Positions 26,938-35,910 of a DNA stretch of 64,000 nucleotides are shown here, in pieces. The number at the start of each line of letters is the position of its first letter. The stretch's first letter is position 1. The position numbers and the translations under genes are program-made. Below the pieces are notes generated by a model. That model saw only the letters and a list, made by a program, of their open reading frames with translations, made no database searches and was not told the DNA's origin. This DNA comes from J054 sp965221985 (GTDB taxonomy: Bacteria; Pseudomonadota; Gammaproteobacteria; Steroidobacterales; GCA-2729495). The stretch covers positions 2,914,001-2,978,000 of the forward strand of contig OZ244928.1 of NCBI GenBank assembly GCA_965221985.1. Direction: 5' to 3'.

Positions 26938-26974
26938 AAAATCAATTAATTAAAAAATTTAAATCATGTAAATT

Positions 26975-27877
26975 CTAAGAGGTATTACCGCCGTGTCGAC
27001 GCAAGTCATCCGCATAAACCACCGCGATCCCCTCGCCGCCGGCCAGCAGCTCCGGCCAGACAAAGGGTAAACTTGGGAACTCGGCTTCCAGCGCCGGCCA
27101 TCCCGCGCCGACTTCGAGCAGCAACAAGCCATCATCCGCCAGAAGCCTTGCCGCATCTTGCAGTATACGCTTAGGCGATTCCAGACCGTCGTCGCCAGTG
27201 AATAGGGCCTGGACGGGCTCATGCGCATACTCCGGCGGTAGCCGTTCGCGCTCAAGCTCGGCCACATAGGGTGGATTGCTCATGATCACATCAAATGGCC
27301 CAGTTATCCCTGATAAGAGATCGGCCTGAACCAAGCTAAGACGCTGTTCCAGACCATGAACCTGGCGATTTTCCGCGGCCACGGCCATTGCGCCCGGCGA
27401 CAAATCCGTCGCCAGCACATGAGATTCAGGAAACACATAGGCGGCGGCGATGGCCATGCAGCCGCAACCTGTGCCCACTTCCAAGATTCTCTCGACAGGA
27501 CCCGGTCTTAGCCAAGGTGCAAAGCCAGCCCCAATCAGCTCAGCAAAAGGCGAGCGCGGGATGAGCACGCGATCGTCCACCGCGAAACGCAGGCCCCCAA
27601 ACCATGCCTCGCCGGTGATGTACGGCGTTGGCCGCCGCAGCTCAATTCGTTGCTGGAGATAATCTTCCAGGCGCTGTTTGGCCGGAATACCAAGAGCTTG
27701 AGCGTATACATCGGCATCGGCATACCGCAGGCCGGCCGCATGCAGCACCAGGGCGGCCGCCTCGTCAACGGCATTGTCGGTACCGTGACCAAAGTAGACC
27801 CCGGCCTGAAGCAATCGCTGAGCACAGGCCTCGATTTGCGCGCCAATGCTGGCGTCGGCTGGAACCACGGCAGTCAT
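26975..27877 (-). CDS. prmB: Ribosomal protein uL3 N5-glutamine methyltransferase PrmB
   Basis: PrmB methylates a glutamine of ribosomal protein L3 using S-adenosylmethionine. The 300-aa protein has a helical N-domain, the SAM motif ILEVGTGCGCMAIA (about residues 136-149) and the substrate-glutamine motif SNPPYV typical of the HemK/PrmB group. Position directly upstream of aroC separates it from PrmC, which normally follows prfA. It diverges from psd, with about 90 bp shared for promoters. Confidence 0.94.
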   Translation of the reverse strand: MTAVVPADASIGAQIEACAQRLLQAGVYFGHGTDNAVDEAAALVLHAAGLRYADADVYAQALGIPAKQRLEDYLQQRIELRRPTPYITGEAWFGGLRFAVDDRVLIPRSPFAELIGAGFAPWLRPGPVERILEVGTGCGCMAIAAAYVFPESHVLATDLSPGAMAVAAENRQVHGLEQRLSLVQADLLSGITGPFDVIMSNPPYVAELERERLPPEYAHEPVQALFTGDDGLESPKRILQDAARLLADDGLLLLEVGAGWPALEAEFPSLPFVWPELLAGGEGIAVVYADDLRRHGGNTS

Positions 27878-27966
27878 GCGAACCTATTATTAGCCCCAAG
27901 GAGGCGGCATTATTGCCGCGCATTGCATGAAAGCCAACGCGCGCCTATCCGCAGACCCTCTACCCC

Positions 27967-28818
27967 ATGGCAAAAATTTACATTTTGTTTCAACGCTTGC
28001 TACCGGCTTTTCTGCTGGGAAGATTCATCCACTGGTTGAGCCGGCAAGAAACACCTTGGATTAAGAACGCACTGATCGGTGGTTTCCTACGACTCTATGC
28101 CGTCGATATGACCGAGGCCGCTGAAGCAGATCACGCTAGTTATTCCAGCTTTAATGCTTTTTTCACGCGCCGCTTGCGCGATGACGCCCGGCCGCAAGAC
28201 CCTGATCCGAGCGTCATTGTCTGCCCTGCCGACGGACGGATCCAGGCGGCGGGCCGCATCGATGGTGAACAACTCATGCAAGCCAAGGGTGTCCACTACA
28301 GCCTGCCTGAGTTGCTTGGCGATGCGGACTCTAGCGAAACTTACTTTGGCGGTAGCTTCCTCACAGTTTATCTCGCGCCGCATAACTACCATCGAGTGCA
28401 TGCACCACTGGCGGGCAAGGTGATGTCCATGCGCTATTCGCCCGGAAAACGATGGGCCGTTAACAAGACAAGCGCCGCAGCATTGCCGGGCCTCTTCGTG
28501 CTCAACGAGCGAATCAGCTGCCAGATTACGGCCTCCTGGGGACAATTCGCCCTGGTCATGGTCGGTGCGCTCAACGTGGCCAGCATCAGCACGGTTTGGG
28601 CTGGTGAGGTATTACCCCTTAAACCCCGCCGCGGTCGATCCTGGCGCTATCACGGGATGGCCGCGACCGCGCTGGCGCGCGGCGACGAAATGGGGCATTT
28701 CAACCTAGGCTCCACGGTTATCCTGCTGCTGCCACCGAGAATGGCGACACTCGACGAAACCCTGCGGCCCGGAGATTCCGTAAGAGTGGGCACAACGGTT
28801 GGCAAACTACTGCTGTGA
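27967..28818 (+). CDS. psd: Phosphatidylserine decarboxylase proenzyme Psd
   Basis: Psd makes phosphatidylethanolamine from phosphatidylserine at the inner membrane. It is translated as a proenzyme that cleaves itself at Gly-Ser to form a pyruvoyl group. The 283-aa protein has an Asp in VCPADGRIQ, the motif VYLAPHNYHRVHAP with catalytic His residues, and the cleavage site LGST (about residues 248-251). It overlaps epmA by 4 bp (GTGA), implying translational coupling. Confidence 0.97.
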   Translation: MAKIYILFQRLLPAFLLGRFIHWLSRQETPWIKNALIGGFLRLYAVDMTEAAEADHASYSSFNAFFTRRLRDDARPQDPDPSVIVCPADGRIQAAGRIDGEQLMQAKGVHYSLPELLGDADSSETYFGGSFLTVYLAPHNYHRVHAPLAGKVMSMRYSPGKRWAVNKTSAAALPGLFVLNERISCQITASWGQFALVMVGALNVASISTVWAGEVLPLKPRRGRSWRYHGMAATALARGDEMGHFNLGSTVILLLPPRMATLDETLRPGDSVRVGTTVGKLLL

Positions 28819-29819
28819 CTAGCACGAGCCAGAACTGGCAGCCGGAAGCATCCTGGTCTGCCCTCCGCATTCGCGCCCAGATGCTTCGGACTGCCCGGAA
28901 TTTTTTTTCTACGCGCGGCATCCTGGAGGTTGAAACACCGGTGCTCTTACATCACGGGGTCAGTGATCCGCAAATCGAAAACATCGCCACGGGCCTGCGC
29001 GAATCACCCCAAGAAACGCTGTACTTGCGGACATCACCGGAGTACGCAATGAAACGACTACTAGCCGCCGGCAGCCCGGACATTTATGAAATCGCAACAG
29101 TTTTTCGCGGCGGCGAACTTGGGCAAAGACACCAGCCCGAATTTACGCTCATTGAATGGTATCGGCGGAAATTCGAATTGTTGGACATGGCCATGGAAAC
29201 TTGCGCATTGATCAACGAATTCGGACAAGTGATTGAAACACCGCCGGCCACGGTTGAAGTTCTGCGCTATCGAAGCCTGTTTCAGCAGGCCAGCGGAATT
29301 GACCCGCTAGAAGCCACGGAGCGACAACTGGCGGAGTGCGCCCGCGAGCTGTTGGGCTCTGCACTGAGTGAAAGTCTTGTTGCCGCCCTAGACGCTAGCC
29401 CCACCCTAGCCTTAGACCTCATCATGAGTCACAGCGTGTTGCCCAAACTAAACCCCCACCAACTAACGGTCGTGACTCACTATCCTGCTTCCCAAGCCGC
29501 ACTCGCGCAGCTCAACCCAGCAGACCCCCGCGAATCCCAACGATTCGAAGTATTTTTTAAAGGACTGGAAGTCGCCAATGGCTATCAAGAACTGACCGAC
29601 GCAGGCGTTCAAGGGAAGCGCTTTGCTACCGACAATCGACGACGGCAAAACATGGATCTAGCGCCCATCGCCGCAGATCAAGCGCTTTTGGCGGCCTTGC
29701 GTGCGGGCCTTCCGCCGTGCAGCGGTGTCGCCGTGGGCTTCGATCGCCTCTTAATGTGCTGGCTGGGCGAAACGGATATCCGCCGGGTGCGCGCATTCAA
29801 TTATTCGCCACTTACTTGA
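28815..29819 (+). CDS. epmA: Elongation factor P beta-lysine ligase EpmA
   Basis: EpmA (PoxA/GenX) is a truncated class II lysyl-tRNA synthetase homologue that attaches (R)-beta-lysine to Lys34 of EF-P. The 334-aa protein has the class II core with motif 2 around IYEIATVFRGGELGQRHQPEF and motif 3 GVAVGFDRLLM near the C-terminus, and lacks the anticodon-binding domain. The GTG start overlaps the psd stop. Its 3' end overlaps the 3' end of efp by 8 bp on the opposite strand. Confidence 0.96.
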   Translation: MTSTSQNWQPEASWSALRIRAQMLRTARNFFSTRGILEVETPVLLHHGVSDPQIENIATGLRESPQETLYLRTSPEYAMKRLLAAGSPDIYEIATVFRGGELGQRHQPEFTLIEWYRRKFELLDMAMETCALINEFGQVIETPPATVEVLRYRSLFQQASGIDPLEATERQLAECARELLGSALSESLVAALDASPTLALDLIMSHSVLPKLNPHQLTVVTHYPASQAALAQLNPADPRESQRFEVFFKGLEVANGYQELTDAGVQGKRFATDNRRRQNMDLAPIAADQALLAALRAGLPPCSGVAVGFDRLLMCWLGETDIRRVRAFNYSPLT

Positions 29820-30378
29820 CACGCGAGACATATTCGCCGGAGCGAGTATCCACCTTGATGATTTCACCCTCTTCTAAGAAAAGAGGCACACGCACGACGG
29901 CACCCGTTTCAAGTTTGGCGGGCTTAACCCCACCCTGTGCGGTATCACCGCGCAAACCAGGATCAGTTTCCACAATCTTCAACTCGACAAAATTGGGTGC
30001 CGTTACCAATAACGGCACATTGTTCCATAGCGTGATGCTGCAAACGTCCTCTTCCTTGAGCCAATCACGCGCTTCCTGAACTGCCGCCTCACCGGCGGCA
30101 TACTGCTCGTAGCTAGATTGATCCATGAAGTGCCACAATTCGCCATCGCTATAGAGATATTGCATTTCAAGCTCAATCACGTCAGCGGCATCCACAGCTT
30201 CGCCCGACTTAAACGTCCGGTCAACAACCCGCCCCGTCTTCAAATTGCGAATCTTTACCCGATTAAAAGCCTGCCCCTTGCCTGGCTTGACGAATTCGTT
30301 TTCGACAATTGTGCAAGGATCACCATCGATCAGAATCTTCAAACCGGAGCGAAATTCATTAGTGTTATAAGTTGCCAT
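29812..30378 (-). CDS. efp: Translation elongation factor P
   Basis: EF-P binds between the P and E sites and relieves stalling at polyproline. The 188-aa protein starts MATYNTNEFRSG at 30378 and has the KPGKGQAF loop, with the modifiable Lys exactly at position 34. Three beta-barrel domains follow, ending in the conserved GEYVSRVK. A slightly longer start (5 residues) is possible but atypical. The gene sits between its two modification enzymes, epmA (convergent) and epmB (divergent). Confidence 0.98.
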   Translation of the reverse strand: MATYNTNEFRSGLKILIDGDPCTIVENEFVKPGKGQAFNRVKIRNLKTGRVVDRTFKSGEAVDAADVIELEMQYLYSDGELWHFMDQSSYEQYAAGEAAVQEARDWLKEEDVCSITLWNNVPLLVTAPNFVELKIVETDPGLRGDTAQGGVKPAKLETGAVVRVPLFLEEGEIIKVDTRSGEYVSRVK

Positions 30379-30470
30379 TTCTCGTATCGCCAAGTATTTG
30401 CCCGCGGCAGTTTAGACTGCGCGTGTATTGGGGCGGTATTGTAGCCCCAGCCACGCATCAATGAGCAAGC

Positions 30471-31517
30471 ATGTCTAAGCCTGAGGCCGCACAAAACAAG
30501 CATTGCCGGCGGCTTAATCCACCTAGCTGGCAACACGAGTACGCCGAGGCCTACGCGCAGATTCCTGAGTTGTTGGCATCACTAGGTCTGCAAGACCAAA
30601 TCAAGAAACTTCCGCCGAGAATCGTGAAAAACTTTGCCTTACGCGTACCCCAGGCCTTCGCTCGGCGAATGCGCCATGGCGATCGGCACGATCCTCTACT
30701 GCGGCAGGTTCTGCCCATAAGCGACGAAGCCTTGCCGGCAGCTGGATTTAGCGCTGATCCCCTTGAGGAGATAAGCAGCCTGACAAACCCTGGCCTAATG
30801 CAGAAATACCATGGCCGCGCGCTGCTGATTGTCACAGGCGCTTGCGCCGTACATTGCCGTTATTGTTTCCGGCGGGAATTTCCTTATCCCGAGCAGACCA
30901 TAGGTCCGGCGAGTCTTAAGTCCAGCTTGGATCGCTTAGCGGCGGATCGCGCGCTGACCGAAGTCATACTCAGTGGCGGTGACCCGCTCAGCCTGAGTGA
31001 TAAAAGGCTGGGCCGACTCTTGAAGCAGCTAGACGCAATCGCGCATTTGCGTTGTATCCGCATTCATACCCGCCTGCCCGTGGTATTGCCGTCCCGGGTG
31101 AACACGAAGTTAGTGACCCAGCTAAAAGCGCTAAAGAAGCAGTTAGTCCTGGTTATCCACTGCAATCATGCTAATGAAATCGATGCCGACATGTCGACAG
31201 CCTTATCGAGGCTATGCGGCACCGGCGCAGTGATCCTCAATCAATCCGTACTACTAAGAGGCGTGAACGATTCCGTTTCCGCGCTGGCCGCCCTATCCGA
31301 GCGACTTTTCTCGGCCCGCGTGCTGCCGTATTACCTCCATCAGCTTGATCGGGTATCCGGCACGGCTCATTTCTCGGTCAGTGATGCCAGAGCCCTGAGG
31401 CTGATATCCGGCGTCGCCGCCCGCTTGCCAGGCTACCTTGTCCCTAGGCTGGTGCGAGAACAGTCCGGTGCTGCCGCGAAACTACCCATAGTGGCGAATC
31501 AACATAATCCGTACTGA
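30471..31517 (+). CDS. epmB: EF-P beta-lysylation protein EpmB (radical SAM lysine 2,3-aminomutase)
   Basis: EpmB isomerises (S)-lysine to (R)-beta-lysine for EF-P modification. The 348-aa radical-SAM protein has the CxxxCxxC cluster motif in CAVHCRYCFRREFPY (about residues 123-138), SGGDPLSL, and a PLP-binding Lys expected in its C-terminal third. It diverges from efp with a 92-bp spacer that must hold both promoters. The presence of both EpmA and EpmB and of Lys34 in EF-P makes the lysine-type modification very likely in this organism. Confidence 0.96.
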   Translation: MSKPEAAQNKHCRRLNPPSWQHEYAEAYAQIPELLASLGLQDQIKKLPPRIVKNFALRVPQAFARRMRHGDRHDPLLRQVLPISDEALPAAGFSADPLEEISSLTNPGLMQKYHGRALLIVTGACAVHCRYCFRREFPYPEQTIGPASLKSSLDRLAADRALTEVILSGGDPLSLSDKRLGRLLKQLDAIAHLRCIRIHTRLPVVLPSRVNTKLVTQLKALKKQLVLVIHCNHANEIDADMSTALSRLCGTGAVILNQSVLLRGVNDSVSALAALSERLFSARVLPYYLHQLDRVSGTAHFSVSDARALRLISGVAARLPGYLVPRLVREQSGAAAKLPIVANQHNPY

Positions 31518-31594
31518 GCACATAACTCAGATACGGGTCACATAATCTCGGCCAAGCCTTCCCTACAGTCTGTCTGCAGCGGGTCAAACCCGCC

Positions 31595-33727
31595 GTGTGT
31601 CAATTCATCCGAAAATTAAAGGTGTCGAACTTGCGCGACTCAGTGGGCGTCAATGTTCTTGTGCTGTCTCGTAGCGATGAGCATGTCTCTATTATTAACA
31701 GCGTGCTGCGTGATGGGGGCGTCGCCGCACACTGCAGCCGTCTCGATCAGCCCAATGATTTAGAAAAGAGCGTGGCCCGACTCCGGCCGGCGTTGGTCAT
31801 GCTATTCGCCGATGAGCTACCTCAATTCAAGATTGAAACCGTTGGCGCGCTCATCGCGAAGTCGGCCGACAAACCACCGTTACTGCTGGTTCGCAACTCA
31901 GTCGATGAACAGACCATAGCGGCGGACATGGAAAGCGGCGCGCGCGATGTTGTTTCCATGACCCATCGCAACCGGTTATTGGCCGTCGTCGAACGCGAAC
32001 TGCAGGCGCAAAGGATTCGCCACACGCTGGACGGGGTTATGTCGTCCGCCAACGTTTACAAACGCGAATTGCGCGATCTGATGGATGGGGCCTCTGAGGC
32101 CATCGCCGATATTCAAGAAGGCATTCTTGTAGCTGCCAATCCAGCCTGGCTGGCGCTATTAGGCTATGAAAGCTTCGAAGACATCGAGGGTCTGCCGGTC
32201 ATGGATCTCTACCGAGAATCAGATCAGCCCGGACTAAAAGGCGCCTTGGTAGCCTGCCTCAAGGAAAAATGGAATAACGAAATTCTCAATGTGGTCGCTA
32301 GGACAGTCGATGGGGGCGAAACGCCCATGGCCATGCGCCTGGAAAAAACGACCCTCGATGGTGACCCTGCCGTTCGACTCTTGGTGAGTATCGACCCGGT
32401 CACAGAGCAAACGCCAGCCGAACTCGTGGAACAAGCGGTATACACCGACCCGACAACAGGATTCTTTCACAGGCACTATTTACTGGAGCGAACCGAGGCC
32501 AGGCTGCAGGAACCGCTGGGCGGCGGCATACGCGCCTTGGTCTATATCCGGCCCGATCATTTTGCCCGCGTGCATGATGATATCGGATTGCTCGCCACGG
32601 AAGACTTATTGACACGTCTAGCCGAATTACTCAAAGAATTCATGCAGCCGGCAGATATCTACGGCCGATTCGGCGGCACCATGTTCGTTGCCCTACTTGA
32701 GCGCGGAACCATGGGCGATGCGGAAGCTTGGGCTGACAGTATCCGCAAGGCCGTCGCCGCGAAAGTCTTTGACGTCGATAATCGCTCTACCTCTTTAACC
32801 TGCACCATTGGACTCATCGAATTGGACCCAGAGTGCAAAACAATTGCCGAAGCACTAGCAGCGGCCGAGCACGCTTGCCGAAGAGGCCGTGACGTCGGCG
32901 GCAATCGCGTTGAAGCCGTTGCCGACACCAGTATTACAGCAAGTACGCGAGCGCAAGACGCCTTATGGATTCCGCGTCTGCGCGTAGCATTGATGAAGAA
33001 CCGGCTCCGCTTGGTCCACCAGCCGCTGACCGGTCTCAATCAGGAAATCGAAAACTGTTTTGACACACGCGTTCGCCTACTAGATGAAACTGATCAACTA
33101 GTGCTGCCCCGCGAATTCATGCCGGCCGCTGAGCGTGCCGGGCTGGTGAAAAATATCGACCGCTGGGTTATCGGCGCATCATTTTCATTCTGCGCCGCAA
33201 AGAAACCCACCATGGTATTCGTCCGGCTCGCAAAAGATTCCGTCGTCGATCCGAGCTTGCTCGACTGGCTGACGGCCCGGTGCAAGAAGATAAAAATTCG
33301 CCCACAACAGGTTTGCTTTCAAGTTGACGAAGAGGTCGCGGCACGACAACTCAAGGAAACAATGCTACTGGCTAACAAATTGAGAAAAATCGGTTTCAAG
33401 TTTTCCATCGATCATTTGGGAACTGGGCGCGACTCGAAACAACTGCTCAAACATGTACCCATGGACTACGCAAAAATCGATGGCAGCTTGATGCAAGGTC
33501 TGCATCTCGACAAGGACACCCAGAAAAGCGTCGGCGAACTCGCCAAGATTGCCAAGCACCTCGGGATTGCCACTATTGCGGAACGAGTAGAGGATGCTAA
33601 TGCCATGGCAGTGCTATGGCAGCTGGGCATTGACCATATTCAAGGCAATTACAACCAGATGCACGGCGTAGTCCTGGAAGACACGACCTCCATTAAGCCA
33701 ATGGAGCTAAGCCTTGCCGAAGGGTGA
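31595..33727 (+). CDS. FimX-like protein: receiver, PAS, degenerate GGDEF and EAL domains
   Basis: This 710-aa protein has a receiver-like N-domain without a phospho-acceptor Asp (PALVMLFADE), a PAS domain (about residues 160-280), a GGDEF domain whose signature is changed to GGTMF, and an EAL domain (about 465-700) where EAL reads DTR and the catalytic DDFGTG reads DHLGTG. It is therefore unlikely to make or cleave c-di-GMP and more likely senses it. This is the architecture of FimX, which binds c-di-GMP and controls type IV pili in Pseudomonas and Xanthomonas. The GTG start is uncertain; another GTG lies 27 nt downstream. A FimV-like gene follows on the same strand. Confidence 0.88.
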   Translation: MCQFIRKLKVSNLRDSVGVNVLVLSRSDEHVSIINSVLRDGGVAAHCSRLDQPNDLEKSVARLRPALVMLFADELPQFKIETVGALIAKSADKPPLLLVRNSVDEQTIAADMESGARDVVSMTHRNRLLAVVERELQAQRIRHTLDGVMSSANVYKRELRDLMDGASEAIADIQEGILVAANPAWLALLGYESFEDIEGLPVMDLYRESDQPGLKGALVACLKEKWNNEILNVVARTVDGGETPMAMRLEKTTLDGDPAVRLLVSIDPVTEQTPAELVEQAVYTDPTTGFFHRHYLLERTEARLQEPLGGGIRALVYIRPDHFARVHDDIGLLATEDLLTRLAELLKEFMQPADIYGRFGGTMFVALLERGTMGDAEAWADSIRKAVAAKVFDVDNRSTSLTCTIGLIELDPECKTIAEALAAAEHACRRGRDVGGNRVEAVADTSITASTRAQDALWIPRLRVALMKNRLRLVHQPLTGLNQEIENCFDTRVRLLDETDQLVLPREFMPAAERAGLVKNIDRWVIGASFSFCAAKKPTMVFVRLAKDSVVDPSLLDWLTARCKKIKIRPQQVCFQVDEEVAARQLKETMLLANKLRKIGFKFSIDHLGTGRDSKQLLKHVPMDYAKIDGSLMQGLHLDKDTQKSVGELAKIAKHLGIATIAERVEDANAMAVLWQLGIDHIQGNYNQMHGVVLEDTTSIKPMELSLAEG

Positions 33728-33849
33728 ACTGCGTCACAGCCTTGACATAAAGCACACGGGATATTGCCTGGAGTCGCGGGAACGAGATATTGATCCTTTA
33801 TACACGATGCATGCAAATGCTTTCCTAGAACCACCTGGAATACGAGGAA

Positions 33850-35910
33850 ATGGCGCTTCTAATGAAGCCGGGAAATCAACAAGTGGAATCCCTGCCGCAG
33901 CAGTCTGAGCTGGCGCGGGAAATTTCAACGGTACTTGCTCGCAAAGGCACCGGAAATCGCGAACGCCATTCGTTCGCGACGCGGTCCGTGCTTAGCTGCA
34001 GCCTGTTCATGCTGGCCTTGGGCCCGGCCCCTGTTGGCGCCGTCGGACTTGGCGAGTTGACGACCCACTCCACGCTGGGACAGCCACTGCGGGCCACCGT
34101 GCCGCTCCGACTAGGCAATGAAGAGCGCGTGAGTAGCAAATGTATTACGACCACCGGCGGCGCGGCCAGCGGTTTAAAAGGCCCGGCGAAACTGACACTC
34201 AAGGCGCCCCGAGTGCAGGGACCTGGCAATTTCGTCCTGGAACTGGGCACCCGCGTGCCAGTCCACGAGCCCATGTATGAATTCTCCGTCCGAGTGGATT
34301 GCCCCGGCACTGCGGCGATTCAACGGCAATATGTATTGATGCTTGATCTGCCCAGCGTCGATGCCGCCAGCGCACCGCTGGTGGACCGGCGCACCGTACC
34401 CGCCTCCTTAGCCCGTCCGGACAGTAGCCGCACGACGACGCCGGCCGGCGCGGCTGCGCAAACGCGAATCAGTCCGCCACGGGTGGCAGCTTCATACGCG
34501 AAGATTCCGGCGGGCAGCCTCTACCGAGTCAGCCAAGGCGACACGCTATCGACCATCGCGGCTAGAACCGAGAATCGACCACTGAATTCGACTTGGCAGT
34601 TAGCAGATCTGATTTACGCCGCAAACCCGTCAGCCTTTATTGCGGGTGATCCGAATCGGATTAAACTGGGCACTGAAATTCGCATGCCGACGGCGGCTGA
34701 CTGGGGCGAAACCGGGGCTACTAGGACATCTGCGTCGCGAGCAGCGGCCGCGCCGGTTTCAGCACGCCGGCCACGGGGAATTGAAACCACAATTCCCGCC
34801 GTTACCAATCGGCAGCCGGAACAGGCACAAGTACGAACGGCACCACAGCAAAACACGGTCGCCTTACCACCGAAACCCGTCAGCCAGTCGGAAACGGCTT
34901 CGCCTGGCAGCAGCAGTCCGTTTGCGGATGAAAATGCCCCAAGCGCTAATGCAACGCCGGAGCAAACAAGTGCTGCGCAGACGCAGCTTAACGCGCCCGA
35001 AAATCCAGCGGTTGGGGCCACCGACACCGAAGCCAACGGCGCTGAACTCAGCCCCATTTTCGCCACCTTGCTTGGCGCACTAATTGGCCTCGGAGCCGGA
35101 CTGGGCCTGCTCTTCTTCGGCGGCAGGCTGCTGGAAATCGTCACGCGATTATTTCGCCGCAACCGCCGGAACAACCAGGCCAAGAAAGAAGAAGACACCT
35201 TCTTGGATACCGACGCCTGGCTTAATAGCAGCGATGAAATGACGGTTGTCGTCGACCCGGTGGCCAACCCAGCCGACGATACTTATGTGGTCGAAGTCAG
35301 CGACGCCGACACCACCAGCAATCCGTTCGCTGAAATCATGGAGGCCAGGTCCGAAGCTGAAAAGACACAAATTGCCTTGCCGCCGCGCAATGACAAGGAC
35401 GTAGAAACTCAGGCCAGCGAAGACAGTTGGAGCAGCGCACAAACCGTGGAGCAACCGGGAATAGAGCACTCCATCGACACAGTGATGACCGAGGTTTTCG
35501 ACGATGCCTTGAGTGACATAAGCAGTGAATCAGAGCTACCTGATGAGGCTTTCTCCGTGCCCGAAGAAGGTGACGATACGACGCTCATGCCCGAAGCCGA
35601 TGAACTCACGCATTTGAGTGGCGCAACGGTAGATGAGTTCGTCGACCTGGACGTGGGTGAATTGTCCGATGAAATGCTAGTTGATGATGCAACCCAGGAA
35701 ATGACCCGCGAAGCCATGGCCATCGATGCCGAATCAGACCAAGTTTTTTCATCAACGCTGCAAGACGCTCTGGCCTTACTCGAAGAAGACTACGGAGAAG
35801 ATCTGGATTCCAGCCAAGTTATTCTTGAATCCGATCCCTTTACGCTGGACGATCTACCAGACGAAGACACCAGCTTTGGCACCAACGACGCAAAGAAAAA
35901 GGCGAGTTAA
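33850..35910 (+). CDS. Second FimV-like membrane protein with LysM module
   Basis: This 686-aa protein has a cytoplasmic or signal-like start, a FimV N-domain (GLGELTTHSTLGQPLRA, about residues 74-90), a LysM-like module (about 218-280, YRVSQGDTLSTIAART), a Ser/Pro/Thr-rich linker, one membrane segment (ATLLGALIGLGAGLGLLFF) and a strongly acidic cytoplasmic tail. Unlike the 1004-aa FimV it lacks the C-terminal TPR-like domain. GAGG precedes the ATG. It is 122 bp downstream of the FimX-like gene and overlaps the end of parC by 4 bp. A role at the pole or with pili is inferred from homology and neighbour. Confidence 0.85.
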   Translation: MALLMKPGNQQVESLPQQSELAREISTVLARKGTGNRERHSFATRSVLSCSLFMLALGPAPVGAVGLGELTTHSTLGQPLRATVPLRLGNEERVSSKCITTTGGAASGLKGPAKLTLKAPRVQGPGNFVLELGTRVPVHEPMYEFSVRVDCPGTAAIQRQYVLMLDLPSVDAASAPLVDRRTVPASLARPDSSRTTTPAGAAAQTRISPPRVAASYAKIPAGSLYRVSQGDTLSTIAARTENRPLNSTWQLADLIYAANPSAFIAGDPNRIKLGTEIRMPTAADWGETGATRTSASRAAAAPVSARRPRGIETTIPAVTNRQPEQAQVRTAPQQNTVALPPKPVSQSETASPGSSSPFADENAPSANATPEQTSAAQTQLNAPENPAVGATDTEANGAELSPIFATLLGALIGLGAGLGLLFFGGRLLEIVTRLFRRNRRNNQAKKEEDTFLDTDAWLNSSDEMTVVVDPVANPADDTYVVEVSDADTTSNPFAEIMEARSEAEKTQIALPPRNDKDVETQASEDSWSSAQTVEQPGIEHSIDTVMTEVFDDALSDISSESELPDEAFSVPEEGDDTTLMPEADELTHLSGATVDEFVDLDVGELSDEMLVDDATQEMTREAMAIDAESDQVFSSTLQDALALLEEDYGEDLDSSQVILESDPFTLDDLPDEDTSFGTNDAKKKAS

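Noticed and set aside
33728..33849. TTGACA at about 33742 as promoter of the second FimV-like gene
   Set aside because: No matching -10 lies 16-18 nt downstream, so it was not listed as a promoter.
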